DNA from: a virus
DNA: 41,146 nt
Virus record (IMG/VR): IMGVR_UViG_3300028177_000420
Location: 1 to 41,146 of that record
Strand: one strand, 5' to 3'
Made by a program: the position numbers and the translations under genes. Positions 22,578-29,487 of this stretch are shown piece by piece (position 1 is the first letter of the stretch; each line of letters starts with the position of its first letter). Under the pieces are notes generated by a model. The model saw only the letters and a program-made list of their open reading frames with translations. It searched no databases and was not told the DNA's origin.

Positions 22578-22814
22578 TTACGTTCCTACCTTTTTTAAAT
22601 ATTCCCAATATTCAGTTCCTTCCGGATCAGCATCTTGTTTAATTTCTTTATACCACAGCCAGACACCATCGCCATTCTCAGCCAACCAGCCTTGCATACT
22701 ATCATACTGCATAACCTTAACAGCAACTTTCTTATCTGTTCCTGTATTCTTTAAAACTATTTGATGACCCCTACGATATACCATACCTGAGGCTCCTCTC
22801 ACTTGAATGTTCAT
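22578..22814 (-). CDS. Hypothetical protein (78 aa)
   Basis: A small protein starting MNIQVRGASGMVYRRGHQIVLKN, beta-rich in its first half with several charged turns and a Trp-rich centre (GVWLWYKEI). It lies one base upstream of glnII, so it is likely co-translated. No known motif. A small beta-barrel is possible from the alternation of hydrophobic residues. Confidence 0.6.
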   Translation of the reverse strand: MNIQVRGASGMVYRRGHQIVLKNTGTDKKVAVKVMQYDSMQGWLAENGDGVWLWYKEIKQDADPEGTEYWEYLKKVGT

Positions 22815-22822
22815 AAAAAGGC

Positions 22823-23095
22823 TTAGTGTTGTGTTTCTTCTTCTCTCGTTCTAGCCAACTCACCCTTCCAATTACGACTACGATACTTCTTCTGATTGTA
22901 TTTGGAAGCTAACTCATCAGATAACTCTTGGAGTTTTTTCAGACAAACATCATTTGCCCACCGCTGAAGTTCTGCATTATCGAACTCCAATTTATGAACA
23001 CGGCCTTCTGCCTGTTCTAGTTTATAGGATAGATGTGCAATCCTACGCTTCGCCTCATCAATATAAGACTCTTTTGGTGCAGCTGTATCTGTCAT
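22823..23095 (-). CDS. Coiled-coil protein (90 aa), downstream of gp59
   Basis: Begins at the TAATG junction with gp59 (AGGAGTG upstream). Residues 12-60 are a heptad-like helix (IDEAKRRIAHLSYKLEQAEGRVHKLEFDNAELQ). A basic segment (KYNQKKYRSRNWKGELARTR) ends the protein. Such short helical proteins next to the helicase loader could bind replication proteins or DNA, but no homologue is known to me. Confidence 0.65.
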   Translation of the reverse strand: MTDTAAPKESYIDEAKRRIAHLSYKLEQAEGRVHKLEFDNAELQRWANDVCLKKLQELSDELASKYNQKKYRSRNWKGELARTREEETQH

Positions 23096-23676
23096 TAGAA
23101 ACACTCCTGTACTTTGTTTAATGTTATCATTCTATACTTTTTTGCGGATACTTGCATAAACGGTTCATACTTGCCTATTAATTTACTTACCTTTGGCCAA
23201 ATAAATTTCTCAGTTATATCTTTATCAAATACTTCTCTATACTGCAAAACCTTTTCAAGAATAACTAAAGTTTCTAAATTTATTTTCTTACCTAGATATG
23301 CCTTAATAAGTTTAGGATGATTCCCGTCTGTACATTTAAATAGTATATCAAAATTATCAGAAGATGTCAATAGTTTTTCAAGATCATTTTCATAAAAATA
23401 TTGTAGGCTCTGAACTATCTTTTTGTGTGCCATCCAATTCTTCTGGTCAAAGTCTCCAATCCATTCTTTACCACGAATAAAATTGGCTAAATAAAAATCT
23501 AGTATTTGAGGATCAGATAGTTTTCTTGATAAACGTACAAACTTAAATTTGTCTTTTCGTTTTTCAAAAGATTCTAAAGTAGCACTAACCTTACCTTTAT
23601 ATTTGTGAAAATCATACTCACTGCTGAAATGCAACTTCAGAGCTAAATAATTTTGATAGCATTCATAGTCTGTCAT
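23095..23676 (-). CDS. 59: Helicase loader, T4 gp59-like
   Basis: The 193-residue protein follows the gp59 pattern: ECYQNYLALKLHFSSEYDFHKYKG, then FEKRKDKFKFVRLSRKL, IQSLQ-type centre with FDILFKCTDGNHPKLI, and NLETLVILEKVLQY near the end. In T4, gp59 loads the gp41 helicase onto gp32-coated forks. The start is ATG 23676 rather than the TTG at 23685. It lies just after gp33, as in T4, but gp32 is about 6 kb away. Confidence 0.85.
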   Translation of the reverse strand: MTDYECYQNYLALKLHFSSEYDFHKYKGKVSATLESFEKRKDKFKFVRLSRKLSDPQILDFYLANFIRGKEWIGDFDQKNWMAHKKIVQSLQYFYENDLEKLLTSSDNFDILFKCTDGNHPKLIKAYLGKKINLETLVILEKVLQYREVFDKDITEKFIWPKVSKLIGKYEPFMQVSAKKYRMITLNKVQECF

Positions 23677-23681
23677 CAAAC

Positions 23682-23915
23682 TCAAAACAACGAACTCGTT
23701 TTGGGTAGATAGTTTAATTCTTCTGCATTGTATTGGATCTTTTCTCTCATACTTTTATCAATCCATTTGATGATAGTATGAGCCTCAAGATCGTTTTGTT
23801 CACAGTAATGCATCACTGCTTCAAAATGTGTTAATCGTTTCTCGCGGACTAGGTCCTCTATGATTATAGAGAACCTTTTGGGTGTTATTTTTGTTGGTGT
23901 TTTTGTAGGTGTCAT
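23682..23915 (-). CDS. 33: Late-transcription co-activator, T4 gp33-like
   Basis: A 77-residue protein resembling gp33 in its core: TPKRFSIIIEDLVREKRLTHFEAVMHYCEQNDLE, then IDKSMREKIQYNAEELNYL, mirroring T4 'FIIEKMVEEFGMSYLEATTAF...IIEKIQSEA'. gp33 bridges RNA polymerase and the sliding clamp at late promoters; TATAAATA octamers occur in this window. An ATG at 23942 is in frame but lies in the tmRNA terminator, so 23915 is preferred. Confidence 0.78.
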   Translation of the reverse strand: MTPTKTPTKITPKRFSIIIEDLVREKRLTHFEAVMHYCEQNDLEAHTIIKWIDKSMREKIQYNAEELNYLPKTSSLF

Positions 23916-23937
23916 ACTGTTCTCATAATATAAAAGT

Positions 23938-23967
23938 GACATCGCCTATCCCGCCTTCGGCGATATC
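23938..23967 (-). terminator. Rho-independent terminator of the tmRNA
   Basis: Nine base pairs (GATATCGCC with GGCGATGTC, one U-G pair) enclose a 12-base loop, followed on the minus strand by ACTTTTATATT. It ends the tmRNA transcript and sits directly before gp33. Confidence 0.8.
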
Positions 23968-24355
23968 GGTGTGTGGCTCTCGGAGGGCAGGGACCACGTT
24001 CTTTCAATATACATAGTTAGAAATGAGCCCGTTTGGTTATAAGGTGGTGCTCATGCCCCATCAGATATCACGCTGCTAGCGCATAGTCCTGAAAGTAAAC
24101 GTCATCGTTGGCGTTTGTGTTTTGTGTCAGAACCCTCTTGCAAAATTTCAACTCGCCCCGTCGAAGCCATGTCACCCCCGTATTCGTTCGTAAGCAATTG
24201 CTTATTCCGTTCGGGTGGTAATGGACCCAACATACCTAGTCGGGCCCATTGATTCTCGGTATAATACCAATCATCAGATTTGGTGGAGGTGGTGGGAATC
24301 GAACCCACGTCCGAAACGCCTACTCTTTTACCGTCATCAGTTTCTTTCACGGTCT
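23968..24355 (-). ncRNA. ssrA: Circularly permuted (two-piece) tmRNA
   Basis: The acceptor part comes first (about 24355-24281) and ends with GTTTCGGACGTGG, a T arm GTGGG-TTCGATT-CCCAC and CACCTCC-A-CCA. After a 101-base intervening segment (24280-24180) the coding piece starts GGGGGTGACATGGCTTCGAC at 24179. GGGGGTG pairs with CACCTCC over all seven positions, with a G3-U70 pair, the alanine identity. The tag frame follows at 24112. Later stems include ATGAGC/GCTCAT. Processing would give two RNAs held together by base pairing, as in alphaproteobacteria and cyanobacteria. It rescues stalled ribosomes. Piece ends at 24355 and 23968 are estimates. An AATAAATA octamer lies at 24355-24362. Confidence 0.92.
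24068..24112 (-). other. tmRNA tag reading frame ANDDVYFQDYALAA
   Basis: The resume codon GCC (24112-24110) starts a 14-residue tag, ANDDVYFQDYALAA, ending in TGA at 24070-24068. The AND start and the YALAA end match the bacterial tag consensus; the last residues are the ClpX/ClpA degron. The stop is followed by ATATC. Confidence 0.92.
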
Positions 24356-24357
24356 AT

Positions 24358-24948
24358 TTATTCAGAAGAAGAACTGCCGAGACTAATATTTAAAGAAATA
24401 CCAGCAACAACCGTGCCTCGATTCCAATCCGAATCATAAGGAATAGTCAAGTTAGGTGTTAGGGTAAAACCATCGGACAACTTCCAACTATAACCAACCC
24501 CAGCTTCTGAACCTGAAAATTCTGTTTCATCAACATCAAAATCTACTGAGTAATAACTATCCAAACCGAGGATACCATAACCCACTTTCACTGTCGAATC
24601 AAAATCTGTATCATTGACATTCCAATCAAGTGATGGTGTAATTGTAGCACCCCACTGACCAAAAGATGTTTCTAAGCCAATAACATTATCATTATCAGCC
24701 TGGTGATCTAAACCAACAGTAGCATCAAGTGCACCAAGTAATGTCGTAGAATAAGAAATACCAATATCAACTGTATCACTAGTGGAAATTCCTAGGCCAT
24801 TATGACTTGCAGAAAATTCATTTCCTGATTGGTCAAATGATACCGATGTATCACCTGTACCCACAGTAAGATCGTGCGACCAATCCGTTGTAAAAGCCAT
24901 AGCACTTAATGGTGCCATGCATAGTAAAGCTACTAAAGTTTTTTTCAT
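24358..24948 (-). CDS. Predicted outer-membrane beta-barrel protein (196 aa)
   Basis: MKKTLVALLCMAPLSAMA is a signal peptide (cut after residue 18). The mature part is a chain of alternating beta-strands (GLGISTSDTVDIGISYSTTLLGALDATVGLD...), with Asp/Asn-rich turns, as in small porin-like barrels of 8-10 strands. It ends ISLNISLGSSSSE, so the last strand lacks the usual terminal aromatic residue. Good ribosome site (AAGGAGA). A phage-encoded outer membrane protein could block superinfection or alter the host surface. It lies directly upstream of the tmRNA; a late-like octamer GATAAATA is at 25009-25016. Confidence 0.75.
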   Translation of the reverse strand: MKKTLVALLCMAPLSAMAFTTDWSHDLTVGTGDTSVSFDQSGNEFSASHNGLGISTSDTVDIGISYSTTLLGALDATVGLDHQADNDNVIGLETSFGQWGATITPSLDWNVNDTDFDSTVKVGYGILGLDSYYSVDFDVDETEFSGSEAGVGYSWKLSDGFTLTPNLTIPYDSDWNRGTVVAGISLNISLGSSSSE

Positions 24949-25056
24949 TGATTTCTCCTTTGTTGTAAAAAACTACATCTGTGTGTTTTTAATCACACTA
25001 TTAATTAATATTTATCTAAACGACAGGCCTGGGGCATCATATACAAAATGAAATTC

Positions 25057-25764
25057 TTACAGCTGTTGTAAATTAGCATCAAGATCCTCATAAAATTGAT
25101 CCATCATAGTCTCAAGTTTATCTTCAAAATCTTTTGTTTTCTTTTCAAATATTTGTACCTGACCATCTTCAGCTACCATCATAATAACAATATCATCAAT
25201 ACCTATACCAGTATGTTCTTCATACATTGAAGCATAAGCAGTACACTGTATAAAGTAATCGTCAATCCATTCTTCCTTCTTAGGTGTAGTAGTAGTTTTA
25301 AAATCTACCACTGCCAAGGTTTCATTATAGACACCAATAAAGTCACAACGGCCGGCAACTTTATATTTTGATGAATACATACTTTGTTCTAGAAGTAATG
25401 GTTTTCTCTGAATTTTCTCATCAAAATAAGGTTTCATTTCCTTAAACATACAATAGGCAAGAAAGTTCTTTTGTTTATGATCTTCTTCCAACTTGGTACT
25501 GAATTCAGGATCGGACAATATAAACATATCTTCACATATGTTATGAAAGGCAGTACCACGGCGAGCAGCTTTACCCGACACAATGCGAGCTTGTTCTTCA
25601 CCAATACGTTTACGCCATTCTTGTAGACCTTTCTGTTTACCTTTCTGTTTGCCTAAAACGGTGGTAATAGATGGATACTTATTACCATCAGGCGCCTCAT
25701 AGAAGCGCATACCATTATGGGTATGTACCACCAGTTCTGGGAACTCAAAATTTTCTGTATTCAT
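25057..25764 (-). CDS. PD-(D/E)XK nuclease (RecB/Cas4-like exonuclease)
   Basis: The nuclease core is visible in order: GKAARRGTAFHNICED (conserved His), SKYKVAGRCDFIGVYNETLAVVDFKTTT (the D and D-x-K catalytic residues) and IQCTAYASMYEE (motif QxxxY). The N-terminus has ITTVLGKQK. This family includes phage exonucleases and the mitochondrial MGME1. It would process DNA ends during replication or recombination. The start at 25764 is leaderless: the consensus -10 ends six bases before the ATG. Confidence 0.85.
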   Translation of the reverse strand: MNTENFEFPELVVHTHNGMRFYEAPDGNKYPSITTVLGKQKGKQKGLQEWRKRIGEEQARIVSGKAARRGTAFHNICEDMFILSDPEFSTKLEEDHKQKNFLAYCMFKEMKPYFDEKIQRKPLLLEQSMYSSKYKVAGRCDFIGVYNETLAVVDFKTTTTPKKEEWIDDYFIQCTAYASMYEEHTGIGIDDIVIMMVAEDGQVQIFEKKTKDFEDKLETMMDQFYEDLDANLQQL

Positions 25765-25770
25765 AATATA

Positions 25771-25799
25771 ATTATACTCTAGTTAGAGATTAAAGTCAA
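25771..25799 (-). promoter_or_regulatory. Sigma70-type promoter TTGACT-N17-TATAAT
   Basis: -35 TTGACT (25799-25794) and -10 TATAAT (25776-25771) on the minus strand, 17 bp apart. The nuclease ATG follows the -10 by six bases; the -35 lies inside the end of the PhoH gene. Confidence 0.85.
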
Positions 25800-26515
25800 G
25801 CACTATCTGGCATTTTCCCTATATTAGTTTTAGCAATTAAATAGGATCTTACTAATCCACTACGAATGATATCACCGATACCAAACTCTACCACCTCAAA
25901 CTCATCCATTGTGTCCAAAATAACTTGGAAATTAAGATAGCCAGTCTGCTCACCATTATTTCTCCTAAGGTCTGATTGTGCCATATCTCCGGCGAACATA
26001 ATCTTACTGTTCTGTCCTACACGGGTCATAATGGTGTCTAACTCTTGGAATAATAAATTGGATGCTTCATCTACTATGATAATGGACCTATCAAATGTTT
26101 GACCTCGCAGAAAAGAAGTTGAATAAAATTCTAAACTACCTTGTCCTACTAGTTTATCATAAAGCTGTGTAAATTCCTGTTCGTTTGGCATCTCAAAAAG
26201 ATACCTAACTAAAATTCTATAAGGGTCTTGATATAGATTAGCCTTCTCATCTAGTGTGCCTGGTAGAAAACCAATATCTCTAGATGGTAATAGTGATCTT
26301 ACTATAACCACCTTATCATATGGTGTGCCTTTATCTAATACTTCCTTGAAGGCCAAGTGAAGTAATATAAATGTTTTACCTGTACCAGCAGACCCAGTTA
26401 AAAATAAATTCTTATCGGCCGTGTAAGCTTCAAACGCCTTCTGTTGGGCTGGGCCTACAGGTTCTATTGGAACAAGATTTTGGGATGTAATATACAATTT
26501 TTTATGCCTACTCAA
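25796..26515 (-). CDS. phoH: PhoH-like ATPase
   Basis: A 239-residue PhoH domain with Walker A GSAGTGKT (residues about 41-48), a GFLPG motif after RSLLPSRDI, and Walker B IIIVDEASN, then GDMAQSD and a C-terminal IIRSGLVRSYL. It is an ATPase found in many marine phages, with a possible role in RNA metabolism or phosphate response; its function in phages is unclear. The start codon is TTG (26515) with GGAGG seven bases upstream. An AATAAATA octamer lies at 26546-26553. Confidence 0.92.
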   Translation of the reverse strand: MSRHKKLYITSQNLVPIEPVGPAQQKAFEAYTADKNLFLTGSAGTGKTFILLHLAFKEVLDKGTPYDKVVIVRSLLPSRDIGFLPGTLDEKANLYQDPYRILVRYLFEMPNEQEFTQLYDKLVGQGSLEFYSTSFLRGQTFDRSIIIVDEASNLLFQELDTIMTRVGQNSKIMFAGDMAQSDLRRNNGEQTGYLNFQVILDTMDEFEVVEFGIGDIIRSGLVRSYLIAKTNIGKMPDSA

Positions 26516-26564
26516 AGAATAGTCCTCCGTTTAACATTAATGAACTATTTATTTTAGAAGTATC

Positions 26565-26804
26565 TTAGACATCTATAGTACTTCCACGATTTTTCTTTTT
26601 AATCTCTCTTAATACATCTTTCCAACCATCAGATGTACCATGGCCACCACCCTGGCCACTGGTGTCTCTACCACTAATAATGGCATTAGGGTTCGGTGTA
26701 AATATCATAAGCCATCCCTCTTGTTTCAACACGAGCATATCTGCCACTGAGCAACTTATATCTTCTGCTTCGCCAGTTTCTGGCGATATCATTCTATATT
26801 CCAT
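26565..26804 (-). CDS. FmdB-like phage protein without zinc ribbon (79 aa)
   Basis: This resembles a family of small phage proteins: MEYRMISPETGEAEDISCSVADM, then a variable middle (AIISGRDTSGQGG) and the C-terminal GWKDVLREIKKKNRGSTIDV. The 'ETGE... VADM... F/WxDVLxxIKxxxxxSTI' order is what I remember from phage FmdB relatives. The cysteine pairs of real FmdB are missing (one Cys only). It may be structural or a regulator; unknown. Neighbour of RNase HI. Confidence 0.6.
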   Translation of the reverse strand: MEYRMISPETGEAEDISCSVADMLVLKQEGWLMIFTPNPNAIISGRDTSGQGGGHGTSDGWKDVLREIKKKNRGSTIDV

Positions 26805-26818
26805 CTAAATTTTCCTAT

Positions 26819-27277
26819 TTATGATCTGTATTCTTTGATTGCCTTATTGGCCAATGCATCTGCTTTCTCGTTGCCGGGGTGCCCAGCATGGGCTTTTACC
26901 CATTCCCATTTTACACAATGCTTTGATATAGCCTTATCTAATCTTATCCACAATTCTTTATTCTTGACAGGTTTCTTATAGCCTATCCAATTTTGAAGCT
27001 TCCAGTTTTTCATCCACACAGTAATCCCTTTTTGTAAGTATTGTGAGTCAGTCACCATAAGAACCTGACAACTCCACTTCAATGCTTCGAGCGCCATTAT
27101 TGCAGCAGTCAATTCCATTTTATTATTGGTAGTATCCGGCTCAGCGCCGTAGATAGGACGCTGAACGTGTGAATGACTGGGATGCATTTGTGAGTCTATA
27201 GTAAGTAATGCACCCCAACCCCCTATACCGGGATTAGGTTTACAAGCGCCATCCGTGTAGATAATAACTTTATTCAT
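26819..27277 (-). CDS. rnhA: Ribonuclease HI
   Basis: A 152-residue RNase HI that cleaves RNA in RNA-DNA hybrids. The catalytic set is visible: TDGACKPNPG (first Asp), KMELTAAIMAL (Glu), VTDSQY (Asp), KAHAGHPGNEKADALAN (His and last Asp). It is of the bacterial type, unlike the T4 rnh protein, whose homologue is encoded separately at 30048-30929, so the phage carries two primer-removing activities. It starts just after the lipoprotein gene (shared transcript). Confidence 0.93.
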   Translation of the reverse strand: MNKVIIYTDGACKPNPGIGGWGALLTIDSQMHPSHSHVQRPIYGAEPDTTNNKMELTAAIMALEALKWSCQVLMVTDSQYLQKGITVWMKNWKLQNWIGYKKPVKNKELWIRLDKAISKHCVKWEWVKAHAGHPGNEKADALANKAIKEYRS

Positions 27278-27278
27278 C

Positions 27279-27743
27279 TTATCGTTGTACTATCTGCCAA
27301 GAACCATCAGACTGACGGCAGGCAGTCCCGTAACCTTCTTCTGGATAACCACCAACATAAATGGTCTGTACAAACTCACGACAAGGAGCACCATTTGAAG
27401 CGGTGTATGTTTGAGTTGGCACTACCGTACCACTATTACCAGTGTTGGGATTCTGCCACTGACCTACTGAATTGTTAGGTGCAGTTTCTAATGTGTGTTG
27501 TACAGTCTGACCTAATAGTAATTGATCACGTTGGTCTAACTGTTGACCTATATTACTACCAAGCATTGCACCAGCACCAACACCAAGAACCGTCCATAAC
27601 TCTTTATTACTAGAGTTCTGTCCAAGTCCATAGGCCAATGCACCGCCGGCAAGAGCACCTAATGCTGTACCAGTTTCCATTTTAGTTGCACAACCACCAA
27701 GTAGCGGAAGCGATACTAGACCAATTAACATTAACTTCTTCAT
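27279..27743 (-). CDS. Lipoprotein, rickettsial 17 kDa surface antigen-like
   Basis: A signal peptide with lipobox LLGGC (Cys18) is followed by a glycine-zipper segment (ALAGGALAYGLGQ, then GVGAGAMLGSNIGQ) and the C-terminal CREFVQTIYVGGYPEEGYGTACRQ, ending DGSWQIV. This is the 17 kDa antigen pattern of Rickettsia and other alphaproteobacteria. The protein would be anchored to the outer membrane. It directly precedes the cell-wall hydrolase, so a lysis or surface-exclusion role is plausible. Confidence 0.85.
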   Translation of the reverse strand: MKKLMLIGLVSLPLLGGCATKMETGTALGALAGGALAYGLGQNSSNKELWTVLGVGAGAMLGSNIGQQLDQRDQLLLGQTVQHTLETAPNNSVGQWQNPNTGNSGTVVPTQTYTASNGAPCREFVQTIYVGGYPEEGYGTACRQSDGSWQIVQR

Positions 27744-27753
27744 TTACATCTCC

Positions 27754-28221
27754 TCATTTATAAAATATATGATTACCAATTTTAGCTGTCACTTCCATTG
27801 ATCTTGACCAATATGGTTGGACCGAAACACTATGATAATGTGTAGCTCCATTTGTTACATCTTTCTCTATGTGCGCTATAAGAAACATATACACAGATTT
27901 CATCCACAATCTTCGTTGGTAGGTAGAGGTTAGTGGTATTTTATCACTCTTACCATCATGAGTCCACGAAAACTGTTTATCTTGCCATACTACCTCACAG
28001 ATTGTATTAGGCCATCTTTTATCCTTTACTCTATTTAGAACTACTTGACTAACCGCAACCATTCCTAGACTAGGTTCACCCTGACTTTCAAAATAAACAT
28101 TCTGAGAGCCACAATATATTTCTTGTCTATCATTTATATCTACCTTATCAAATCCCAAAGTAGACATTGCATGATTTAATACAGTCATCACAGCAAAAAT
28201 TATTCCCATTGTTGGTGTCAT
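27754..28221 (-). CDS. Cell-wall hydrolase, SleB/CwlJ type (endolysin)
   Basis: Residues 1-20 form a hydrophobic signal-anchor (MGIIFAVMTVLNHAMSTLG). The hydrolase_2 domain follows: CGSQNVYFESQGEPSLGMVAVSQVVLNRV, then CEVVWQDKQFSWTHDG, ATHYHSVSVQPYW and IGNHIFY. The catalytic Glu lies in FESQG. The family cuts peptidoglycan (lytic transglycosylase-like). As the only clear murein enzyme in the window it is the likely endolysin, exported by its signal-anchor. Confidence 0.87.
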   Translation of the reverse strand: MTPTMGIIFAVMTVLNHAMSTLGFDKVDINDRQEIYCGSQNVYFESQGEPSLGMVAVSQVVLNRVKDKRWPNTICEVVWQDKQFSWTHDGKSDKIPLTSTYQRRLWMKSVYMFLIAHIEKDVTNGATHYHSVSVQPYWSRSMEVTAKIGNHIFYK

Positions 28222-28223
28222 TA

Positions 28224-28514
28224 CTAGTTACCTTCATTTGGTCTAAAATCTGAAAGTTGTCGTGTATCTTGGGGATCAAAAGTCTCAACTCCAACGTGTT
28301 CAATGCCTAAATGGTGTACAAAAATAATCAACTGACGTTCTTCTAACTCCATAGAGTATAATTGTCTAGCTGTAATATGTGCCCAACTTTTGAGAGAAGT
28401 TAAATAACCTTCATCAGTACCATCACCCTCAAACCAATCACGTTTAGGACGTTTCTCGGACATATTCTCAGCAATCAATCTAACTTGCCAATCACCCCAG
28501 ATACCTTCAGCCAT
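28224..28514 (-). CDS. Hypothetical protein (96 aa)
   Basis: A mostly helical protein with Trp-rich start (MAEGIWGDWQVRLIAENMSEKR) and a central region SLKSWAHITARQLYSMELEERQ, then IIFVHHLGIEHVGVETFDP. It overlaps the end of the acyl carrier protein gene by eight bases and lies just before the lysis gene. No family is recognised. The first half has the look of a small DNA- or RNA-binding helical bundle, but this is weak. Confidence 0.6.
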   Translation of the reverse strand: MAEGIWGDWQVRLIAENMSEKRPKRDWFEGDGTDEGYLTSLKSWAHITARQLYSMELEERQLIIFVHHLGIEHVGVETFDPQDTRQLSDFRPNEGN

Positions 28515-28749
28515 TTAATCTCTCCTGAATATACTCTGATGCTTGAGATATAGTGTGTATTTTTTCAGCTCGAATATCATCAATCATAACATCAAATTCT
28601 TCTTCTAAAGATAATACTAGTTCTGCCATATCTAAAGAATCAGCACCCAAGTCAAAACTAAAATTAGATCCAGAATGTATCTCACTGTGCCACTTAATCC
28701 CTAACACTTGAGTAGTTACTTTTATAACTCGTTCTTCTACACTAGTCAT
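28507..28749 (-). CDS. acpP: Acyl carrier protein
   Basis: An 80-residue ACP. The phosphopantetheine site is Ser38 in LGADSLDMAELV, and the surrounding acidic helix II (EEEFDVMIDD) is that of a fatty-acid type ACP. The ATG at 28749 overlaps the upstream stop by eight bases (ATGACTAG). Fatty-acid synthesis, a lipid A step or a modified-lipid pathway could be the target; no other lipid gene is in the window. Confidence 0.88.
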   Translation of the reverse strand: MTSVEERVIKVTTQVLGIKWHSEIHSGSNFSFDLGADSLDMAELVLSLEEEFDVMIDDIRAEKIHTISQASEYIQERLNG

Positions 28750-29203
28750 AATACCACTCCGCAAATTCATTATATAGTTTACTTTCTAAACGATAAGCTT
28801 CTCGTTCCCAAGGTTGATGGTTATAAATAACATCTCTAGAATATCTTTTAGACTTCCATTGTACTGATCCTGTTTCATAATCATACAATTCACCCCTCAC
28901 AAATTGTTTAAGATGTACCATTTCATGAGCAAACCATATAAGAATCTGATCAAAAGAATGCTTCATAGAAGTATCTAATTCAATATGAAATTCTCTAGGT
29001 TTGTTTAAATTATCATCCAGAATATGACAATAGCCATAGGCCTTCTCTTTTTCATATAGACCTTTTGTAAGTTTAAGGTCTAGATTAATATTACGAGCCA
29101 TACGACTCCCCAACAAACGACGGCTATAGTACCACCCTGCAGCAGATAATGATCTATCTAACGTGCGATTGTGGCGTCTATAACCTTCAATGTACAGATT
29201 CAT
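28742..29203 (-). CDS. SprT-like zinc metalloprotease (153 aa)
   Basis: The motif HEMVHLKQF (residues about 90-98), with WEREAYRLESKLYNEF downstream, gives the HExxH zinc site with a third ligand in the C-terminal half. The segment before it (FHIELDTSMKHSFDQILIWFA) fits the SprT-like core. Such proteases may work in DNA-protein crosslink repair. ATG at 29203 is inside the previous gene (17-base overlap). Confidence 0.75.
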   Translation of the reverse strand: MNLYIEGYRRHNRTLDRSLSAAGWYYSRRLLGSRMARNINLDLKLTKGLYEKEKAYGYCHILDDNLNKPREFHIELDTSMKHSFDQILIWFAHEMVHLKQFVRGELYDYETGSVQWKSKRYSRDVIYNHQPWEREAYRLESKLYNEFAEWYYD

Positions 29204-29399
29204 CTTTCTCCACTTCTTCAAAGATGTACTGTAATACTGGGGTTGGTTTTCTATCCTCAGATCGTAATACCCCACGATCAGAACCTTGAATCAACTTCCT
29301 GCACAATTCCAGCTCACCTGGACCATGTTCTGATATCACCGCTTTAAGGTCCGGTGTCATAATCTTATAACCTATCACTTTTGGCATTATTACCGACAT
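29187..29399 (-). CDS. Hypothetical protein (70 aa)
   Basis: Starts MSVIMPKVIGYKIMTPDLKAV, with AGGAG before the ATG. The second half is charged (RSEDRKPTPVLQYIFEEVEK). It opens the operon driven by the promoter at 29432-29460, which reaches SprT, ACP and the lysis genes. No motif recognised. Confidence 0.6.
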   Translation of the reverse strand: MSVIMPKVIGYKIMTPDLKAVISEHGPGELELCRKLIQGSDRGVLRSEDRKPTPVLQYIFEEVEKDESVH

Positions 29400-29431
29400 A
29401 TTAAACTCCTATTTGTGTTAATATACTATAC

Positions 29432-29460
29432 ATTATACACTATAAAGGGCATAATCACAA
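29432..29460 (-). promoter_or_regulatory. Sigma70-like promoter with upstream 20-bp motif
   Basis: -35 TTGTGA (29460-29455) and consensus -10 TATAAT (29437-29432), 17 bp apart, on the minus strand. The 20-bp repeat lies seven bases further upstream. The mRNA leader is about 25 bases with AGGAG. Confidence 0.65.
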
Positions 29461-29467
29461 TAGCTAT

Positions 29468-29487
29468 AAGTCATTGATTTATAAAGG
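29468..29487 (+). repeat. 20-bp motif AAGTCATTGATTTATAAAGG, copy 3
   Basis: Third copy of the motif found at 2861 and 2931 (19 of 20 identical to copy 1), in the 29400-29563 intergenic segment. The rest of that segment shows no ORF. Confidence 0.65.

Noticed and set aside
24102-24350. 82-residue ORF on the minus strand across the tmRNA
   Set aside because: It lies inside the acceptor piece, intervening segment and coding piece of the tmRNA, with no ribosome site. The RNA structure explains the sequence.
24215-24439. 74-residue plus-strand ORF over the tmRNA acceptor piece
   Set aside because: Antisense to the tmRNA and to the barrel gene, with a composition made by their complement.
28823-28830. 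Plus-strand TATAAATA inside the SprT-like gene (and TATTTATA at 37900 in primase)
   Set aside because: Located within coding sequence, with no gene following in the right direction; probably chance in AT-rich DNA.
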